Part shown: positions 59,267 to 64,000 of the stretch, in pieces
How the letters are laid out: every line of letters begins with the position of its first letter
Position numbering within the stretch: position 1 is the first letter of the stretch
Source of the DNA: an uncultured Acetatifactor sp.
GTDB lineage: Bacteria; Bacillota; Clostridia; Lachnospirales; Lachnospiraceae
Direction of reading: 5' to 3'
NCBI GenBank assembly: GCA_910586775.1
Contig: CAJUJN010000008.1
Location: 2,375 to 66,374, forward strand
DNA length: 64,000 nucleotides
Position numbers and translations under genes: made by a program
The notes under the pieces: generated by a model
Database searches by the model: none
Told to the model about the DNA's origin: nothing
The model's input: the letters and a program-made list of their open reading frames with translations, nothing else

Positions 59267-61063
59267 TTAATACCACTTTGCCTGCTCCCCCCATATCCGG
59301 GCATATTCCCCTCCGGCGCTTTTCAGTTCCTCATGGCTACCGCATTCCACCACCTTTCCCTCTTTCATGACCACTACTTTATCTGCATGCTGGCAGATTC
59401 CTACTCTGTGAGAAATAACTACAGATGTCCTGCCCTGAATCAGATTTAAAAATCCGGTGAGAACCTCATACTCAACCAGCGGATCCAACGCACTGGTTGG
59501 TTCGTCCAGCACAATCAGCTCACTGTCCCGGAAAAGGCCCCTGGCTATGGCCACTTTCTGCCACTCTCCGCCGGACAGCTCACAGCCGCCGTATTCCCTT
59601 CCCAGCTGAACATCCAGGCCGCCGATGCTCTGTATCAGTTCCTGCATGCCCACGACATCTGTCACCTTCCGGATACGTCCCTCGTCTCTCATGTGTTCAA
59701 AATCGCTGATGCAGATATTCTCACGAAAGGAAAAATTATAATGCACGAAATCCTGTGACACCAGGGAAATATCGCGGTACAACTCCTTCTTTCGTATTTT
59801 CGAAATGTTCTGTCCGTCATAACGAATTTCCCCGGAAGCAGCCCGGTAAGCGCCGGTAAGCACCTTGGAAAGCGTGGTTTTCCCTGAACCGTTGACCCCT
59901 ACGATGACTATGTGTTCGCCTTTTCGAATATCCAGATCCACTCCGTTCAGGGTATCCTGTTCCGCGCCGGGATAACGGAAATGTACATTCCTGAGTTTGA
60001 TTCCAGTCTCCCCTTTCGCAGGACGGGCATGATTTTCCTCCATGGAATGACAGGGCTCTCCGCCCTCATCCTCTGTCTCCGCCTGAAAGAAATCGTAATA
60101 CTCCTCCACATGGTGGTAGGATTGAAGAAACGCTGTCACAAAACTGCTCAGCATAAAAAGCTGATCCTGCAGCAGACCAAAGGCCATCAGACATGCGGCA
60201 AACTGCCCTGCCGCCAGTTCGCCCTGCAGCATCAGCACCAACGCGATAGCCACATTTGCCACATAACAGCAGTTTCTTACCAGTACGCCCAACGCAGACA
60301 GGCGCACCGCTTTCAGCTCCAGTTCCTCCATCTCCTGTACCACATCCACATTAGTTCTCACCCATTTTTTCTTCAGGAATTCCTGAAACCCCATGGTACG
60401 CATTTCTTTTACCGGTTCCTTCGTGCAGAAAAGCCGCCACAGATATGCCAGCCGCCTCCGCTTCGCAGACTGTCCCCGATATACCTTATTCCGCCGCCTT
60501 TCCGATATATATTCAATCAGCAGATGGGGCACTACTCCCAATACCGCGCCGGGCAGCAGCCAGACAGAAAAGCTTCCCACCACGAAAAATGTGCTGATGC
60601 AGAGCAGCGCCGCCTCCACATCTATCAGCAGATAGGAAAGCATCCTGCTTCCCGCCAGATGCTGCGAGTAAGCCGCATCTGCTTTCCGGAAGCCGTCCAG
60701 CACAGTTTTATCTTCCAGAGCTTCCAGACGCATTTTACGGGCAAACTCATACATTTTACTTCCGTAAAACGTTTCTTTCCGGCACTCGCCGTACAGCCCC
60801 ACCGCCCGCAACAGAAGGGTGCAAACGGACGGAAATCCGATGCAGATGCACAGAAATATGATTTTACGTTTAAAAATTCTTATATTTACATCATTCAGTT
60901 CGGGTGCCAGCTGAAAAATTTCTGCAATCAGAAGCGGATGCCATACCTTCAGAATGCCCTCCGCTATGCTGGTGAACAGCTTTCCCCAAAACAACAGGGG
61001 CATGAATCTCATGATATCCTGTATGCAGCGCCCAAAATATCTGCCGCTCATATTTTTCGTCAT
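59267..61063 (-). CDS. ABC exporter half-transporter, second subunit (locus 2)
   Basis: 598 residues: exporter membrane domain, then Walker A VIVGVNGSGKTTLSKVL, Q-loop LVSQDFVHY, signature CELSGGEWQKVAIARGLF, Walker B LIVLDEPTSALDP, switch His VISHRVGI. The linker before the ATPase has a short acidic insertion (DEGGEPCHSMEENHARP) that includes the HSMEE element seen in GlgB. I start at ATG 61063, which overlaps the upstream stop (ATGA) and has AAAGGGGGA 8 bases before; ATG 61072 is possible. It forms a likely heterodimer with the preceding gene. Confidence 0.92.
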   Translation of the reverse strand: MTKNMSGRYFGRCIQDIMRFMPLLFWGKLFTSIAEGILKVWHPLLIAEIFQLAPELNDVNIRIFKRKIIFLCICIGFPSVCTLLLRAVGLYGECRKETFYGSKMYEFARKMRLEALEDKTVLDGFRKADAAYSQHLAGSRMLSYLLIDVEAALLCISTFFVVGSFSVWLLPGAVLGVVPHLLIEYISERRRNKVYRGQSAKRRRLAYLWRLFCTKEPVKEMRTMGFQEFLKKKWVRTNVDVVQEMEELELKAVRLSALGVLVRNCCYVANVAIALVLMLQGELAAGQFAACLMAFGLLQDQLFMLSSFVTAFLQSYHHVEEYYDFFQAETEDEGGEPCHSMEENHARPAKGETGIKLRNVHFRYPGAEQDTLNGVDLDIRKGEHIVIVGVNGSGKTTLSKVLTGAYRAASGEIRYDGQNISKIRKKELYRDISLVSQDFVHYNFSFRENICISDFEHMRDEGRIRKVTDVVGMQELIQSIGGLDVQLGREYGGCELSGGEWQKVAIARGLFRDSELIVLDEPTSALDPLVEYEVLTGFLNLIQGRTSVVISHRVGICQHADKVVVMKEGKVVECGSHEELKSAGGEYARIWGEQAKWY

Positions 61064-63054
61064 GACACACATCCCCCTTTCTTCTGCCCGGATTCTCCGC
61101 TGCCGACTTTCTTCCTACTGTCGGATTCCTCACCGCTGTCTTTCTTCCTGCTGCCGGATTCCTCATCGCTGTCTTTTTCCCTGCTGCCGGATTCCTCACC
61201 GCTGTCTTTTTCCCTGCTGCCGGATTCCTCACCGCCTTCTCTCCCCCCGCGCTCCACATACCAGGAACTCTGGGCAAGGTACATGGTCCGGTACAGTCCC
61301 TCCGTCTGCATCAGCTGCTCATGACTGCCGTTCTGTACAATCCTTCCCCCGTCCAACACCATAATACGGTCCGCCATCTTCGCACTGGCCAGACGGTGAG
61401 AAATCATGATAGTACCGTTTTTATGAAAAATACGGTCAAAATTCTCGTACATCCTGCTCTCGGCTATAGGGTCCAGCGCCGCCGTAGGCTCATCCAACAC
61501 GCAGAAAGCCGCATCCGCCAGAAATGCCCTGGCTACAGCCACCCTCTGCCACTGTCCTCTGGACAAATCCTTCCCGTCCTCCTCCAGATGCCCCAGATTG
61601 CGTTCCAGTCCCTTTTCCTCCTGAACATACAACTCCGGCCCTCCTGCCTGCTCCAAGGCCTGTCGTATCCTGGCATCCTCTTTCAGAGCCGACATATCCC
61701 CTAACGCCACATTTTCTCTCAGAGTCAATTCATACGCCTGGAAATCCTGAAATACCACCGACAGCATTTTCCCGCGCAGTTCCTCCGACAAATCCCGCAC
61801 ATTGACGCCTCCAATCAGCACCCGCCCGGCATCCGGCTCATAAAGTCCGCAGAGCAGCTTCACCAGTGTGGATTTTCCGGCTCCGTTCTCTCCCACGAAA
61901 GCAACCCGTTCTCCTGCCTTGATACGGAAAGTTACATTTTTCAGTATCTCCCTGTTTGTGCCCGGGTAAGTGAAGCTGACGTTTTCAAAGGCAATATCCC
62001 CATGGCTCAGAGTATTCACGTTTCGTTTATCCGTACGTTCCTTCAGCGCCAGAAACTCCCGGTAAAATTCCATGTCCAGAGCGCTTCGGAACGTATCTGT
62101 CACTGTCCATGTGGCGAAAAAAACCTGTCCCGTAATCGCACTCAGCGAACCGATTACTGCCACAAACTGTCCTGTGGTAACTCTCCCCTGAACAAACAAC
62201 CAGGACAACGCAATGATAATAAAGACAAAACAGACAAGATTGAGAAGCTTACTGCCGCCCTCCAGTGCCATAACACTTTTCCCGGCTTCCCGGATTTCCT
62301 TTTCCACACCGGAGCTTGCCTCCTCCCACTTCCCTGCAATCAACTCCTGGCTGCCGTATATCTTCATTTCATACATCGCATTCTTATTCTGCATCAGAAG
62401 CTTTAAGTCACCGATTCTGCGCGTCTGCGCGGTAGTGTTCCGCCAGATGCTCTGCAGCCTTTTTGTCCCTGCCAGATTCATCACCAGCATGGGAATTGCA
62501 ACCAGAAAAATACCGGCACCTAACCAGAAAGAAACCGAAGCATACACGCTCAGCATAAATCCAAGGGAAAGCAGGGCGTAAATGCTGCGCATGCTTCCCA
62601 CAAAACAGCCCTTTATATTCTGCCAGGGCTCGTTGCTGATTCGCTGTAACACCTCCTGTACTTTAAGGGATTCAAAGTCACAATATTCCAGTTTTCCCAG
62701 CTTATCCATGATATCCGGCGCCATATATCTGGTAAGCCGGCTCTCCAGCACCTTCTCCTCATACCCCTGGAGCCGCTCGAAAACGAACCAGAAAAAGAGC
62801 ATCACCACCAGCACCGTACCTGTTACGGCCATATCTTCCGCGAAATGTTTTCCTTCCGCCGAAAACATCCCTTCCATTCCCTGCGCTGTTCCGGCATAGG
62901 CCACGCCGCTGTCCACCAGCCGTTGTACCAGAAGCACCTTACAGCCGTTGAAAAATCCCGGTATGAAGCATGTCAGAAAATACAGCAGAGCGCTCCAGGG
63001 CGCATAATGGACTGCCAGCCTGGCAGCCAGAGCACAGTTTTTCATCACTTTCAT
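61060..63054 (-). CDS. ABC exporter half-transporter, first subunit (locus 2), with repeat tail
   Basis: 664 residues: membrane domain (to about 330), Walker A FVGENGAGKSTLVKLLCG, Q-loop VVFQDFQAY, Walker B FCVLDEPTAALDP, switch His MISHRLAS. The signature is KDLSRGQWQRVAVARAFL: the second Gly of LSGGQ is Arg. After AQSSWYVERGG comes a tail of 11-residue repeats (EESGSREKDSG type) from 33-bp units. Because the other subunit has a normal signature, the pair would have one degenerate ATP site, as in many heterodimeric exporters. ATG 63054 follows GTAGGGGAAATACC. Downstream of a GHKL kinase gene, as in the 42-47 kb locus. Confidence 0.92.
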   Translation of the reverse strand: MKVMKNCALAARLAVHYAPWSALLYFLTCFIPGFFNGCKVLLVQRLVDSGVAYAGTAQGMEGMFSAEGKHFAEDMAVTGTVLVVMLFFWFVFERLQGYEEKVLESRLTRYMAPDIMDKLGKLEYCDFESLKVQEVLQRISNEPWQNIKGCFVGSMRSIYALLSLGFMLSVYASVSFWLGAGIFLVAIPMLVMNLAGTKRLQSIWRNTTAQTRRIGDLKLLMQNKNAMYEMKIYGSQELIAGKWEEASSGVEKEIREAGKSVMALEGGSKLLNLVCFVFIIIALSWLFVQGRVTTGQFVAVIGSLSAITGQVFFATWTVTDTFRSALDMEFYREFLALKERTDKRNVNTLSHGDIAFENVSFTYPGTNREILKNVTFRIKAGERVAFVGENGAGKSTLVKLLCGLYEPDAGRVLIGGVNVRDLSEELRGKMLSVVFQDFQAYELTLRENVALGDMSALKEDARIRQALEQAGGPELYVQEEKGLERNLGHLEEDGKDLSRGQWQRVAVARAFLADAAFCVLDEPTAALDPIAESRMYENFDRIFHKNGTIMISHRLASAKMADRIMVLDGGRIVQNGSHEQLMQTEGLYRTMYLAQSSWYVERGGREGGEESGSREKDSGEESGSREKDSDEESGSRKKDSGEESDSRKKVGSGESGQKKGGCVS
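61135..61233. repeat. 33-bp tandem repeats in the ABC exporter 3' end
   Basis: Three 33-bp units (61135-61167, 61168-61200, 61201-61233), the last two identical, with a decayed copy at about 61099-61134. They encode the E/S/G/K/D-rich tail. Confidence 0.92.
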
Positions 63055-63209
63055 GGTATTTCCCCTACCCTGTTCCGCATGTATCCGCCTGTATCGGATT
63101 CTCCGGTTCCAGTACGCCCATCCGCATACAGTTCTCCGTTTCTTCGCACATCAGTCCGACAGCAGACCCCGGCAGCAGAAACATAATACATACTGTTTTT
63201 GTTGTCTCT

Positions 63210-63281
63210 ATCATAACACGCTCACTCTGTTCCGGAACATTTCTGTCATTTTTTACGGAGTTTCTGTCACTTTTTGCGGAG
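63210..63281 (-). promoter_or_regulatory. Putative LytTR-type operator and promoter of locus 2 exporter
   Basis: Two 21-bp direct repeats (63240-63260 and 63261-63281; 19 of 21 identical) share TTTCTGTCA and CGGAG. On the minus strand they lie upstream of TTCCGG-16-TATGAT (-10 at 63210-63215). A two-helical-turn repeat ahead of the -35 suits activation by a LytTR dimer. The ABC gene starts about 150 bases downstream. Regulator identity is inference; the expected LytTR gene would be outside the window. Confidence 0.45.
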
Positions 63282-63326
63282 AATGGTGTAACGAACGCAT
63301 TGCCCCAATTCCGCAGCCCTTCCATA

Positions 63327-64000
63327 CTACTGCAATGCCCGCAGCCGGACCACCACGGTAAACTCTCCGTCACTGTAATCGGTTATCAGAGAACCTCCGT
63401 ACTGATGGGCCAGCCGCTCCGCGCTCCGCAGGCCAAGCCCGTGTCCCACACCATTGTCCCTGTTTCTTTTCCCCGAGATATACCCTTGTCCTTTTTTCAC
63501 CGGTTCTCCGGCGGTGTTGACTACTCTTAAATAGTAAAAGTCTTCCTCCTGCCTCAGCCGCAGCCTGATGCATCCCTCTTCCGGTATCCTGGCACAGGCT
63601 TCAATGGCATTGTCCAGCAGATTCCCCAGTATCACGCACAAATCTACCGCCTGAAGCCGCATTTCCGACAGATTACACAACTGAAGACTCATTTTCGTCC
63701 CCTGTTTTCCTGCCTGGTAAAGCTTGTCCCCCAACAGGGCATCCACCACGGCGCATCCGGTTTTCGTAGGAATCATCCGTCTCTCCACGTCACGCTGAAA
63801 GCTGTCCAGATAATCCGTCAGTTCCTCAAAACGTTCTTCCCCGGCCAGAATCTCCAATATTTTGATATGATTCTTCAAATCATGCCACAGTTCCCGGGTG
63901 CGTTGGTATTGCTGTTCCACATTTTTCAGATACTCTTCCTGCCTTCTGTGCTGCAGCCCCTCCATGGCAGCTTCCTGCCCGCAGCGGTAGTTTGTAATCT
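63327..64000 (-). CDS. GHKL sensor histidine kinase, 5' end outside window
   Basis: Open to the right edge. Visible: a coiled segment (EEYLKNVEQQYQRTRELW), phospho-His motif HDLKNHIKILEIL, N-box VILGNLLDNAIEACARI, G-box GVGHGLGLRSAERLAHQYGG and the C-terminal DYSDGEFTVVVRL. This is the intact paralogue of the amber-broken kinase at 46 kb, with the same order (kinase, ABC, ABC). The N-terminal membrane domain and any LytTR partner lie beyond 64000. Agr-type kinases of this class often sense peptides; signal unknown. Confidence 0.9.
   Translation of the reverse strand, partial: ITNYRCGQEAAMEGLQHRRQEEYLKNVEQQYQRTRELWHDLKNHIKILEILAGEERFEELTDYLDSFQRDVERRMIPTKTGCAVVDALLGDKLYQAGKQGTKMSLQLCNLSEMRLQAVDLCVILGNLLDNAIEACARIPEEGCIRLRLRQEEDFYYLRVVNTAGEPVKKGQGYISGKRNRDNGVGHGLGLRSAERLAHQYGGSLITDYSDGEFTVVVRLRALQ

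Overview
The window looks like part of a chromosome from a Gram-positive anaerobe of the Clostridia, most likely a Lachnospiraceae member. The reasons are AGGAGG-type ribosome binding sites, many LytTR/GHKL and OmpR-type two-component systems, FeoAB, a DUF3863-type sugar enzyme, a GH29 fucosidase, bacteriohemerythrin, and roughly half G+C with low-G+C intergenic DNA. Genus and species cannot be fixed from sequence alone. About four fifths of the genes lie on the minus strand. There are no rRNA, tRNA, CRISPR, phage or transposase genes.

Layout. 1-7 kb: glycogen branching enzyme (cut by the window edge), a Sel1 remnant, a DUF1015 protein, a methyltransferase, a small unknown gene and an alpha-L-fucosidase. 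7-13 kb: a minus-strand signalling operon (CheY-like regulator, hybrid kinase with HPt, and a hybrid kinase fused to a DegV lipid-binding domain). 13-17 kb: an amber-interrupted two-TM gene, an Na/Pi cotransporter-PhoU protein behind a Mn2+ (yybP-ykoY) riboswitch, and a MATE exporter gene with a large in-frame deletion. 17-28 kb: DUF4132/HEAT protein, miaB, an alanine/glycine symporter, and a three-gene OmpR/kinase/membrane-protein operon. 28-34 kb: two ABC-type membrane systems. 34-39 kb: a self-regulated XRE pair, a chemoreceptor, an HD hydrolase fused to an AAC(6')-type acetyltransferase, bacteriohemerythrin and a TRIC/UPF0126 protein. 39-42 kb: a DUF3863/3864 sugar-active protein. 42-48 kb: a LytTR regulator, an amber-broken GHKL kinase and two ABC exporter half-transporters. 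48-59 kb: feoAB, an AAA/PD-(D/E)XK protein, 5-formyl-THF cyclo-ligase, a large sensor kinase with OmpR regulator, a GT4 glycosyltransferase and a DedA protein. 59-64 kb: a second, paralogous GHKL-ABC-ABC locus running off the right edge.

Three things stand out. First, many unrelated conserved proteins carry hydrophilic E/K/S/G-rich in-frame insertions or tails, often made of perfect 18-, 33- or 36-bp tandem repeats (GlgB, NptA, FeoA, glycosyltransferase, ABC exporter) or non-repetitive low-complexity DNA (DUF1015, MiaB, AlsT, kinase tail, ABC permease). The palindromic core TTCCATGGA recurs in several of them. This suggests a genome-wide process that seeds and expands in-frame minisatellites at tolerant protein sites. 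Second, two fusions are unusual: hybrid histidine kinase-receiver-DegV, and HD-AAC(6'). Third, a Mn2+ riboswitch sits in front of a phosphate transporter rather than one of the usual metal exporters.

Gene decay is visible: the MATE deletion, two in-frame amber codons, a frameshifted XRE gene and a start-less Sel1 fragment. Several near-consensus sigma-A promoters and intrinsic terminators could be placed by eye. All functional calls are from reading motifs; no database search was run.
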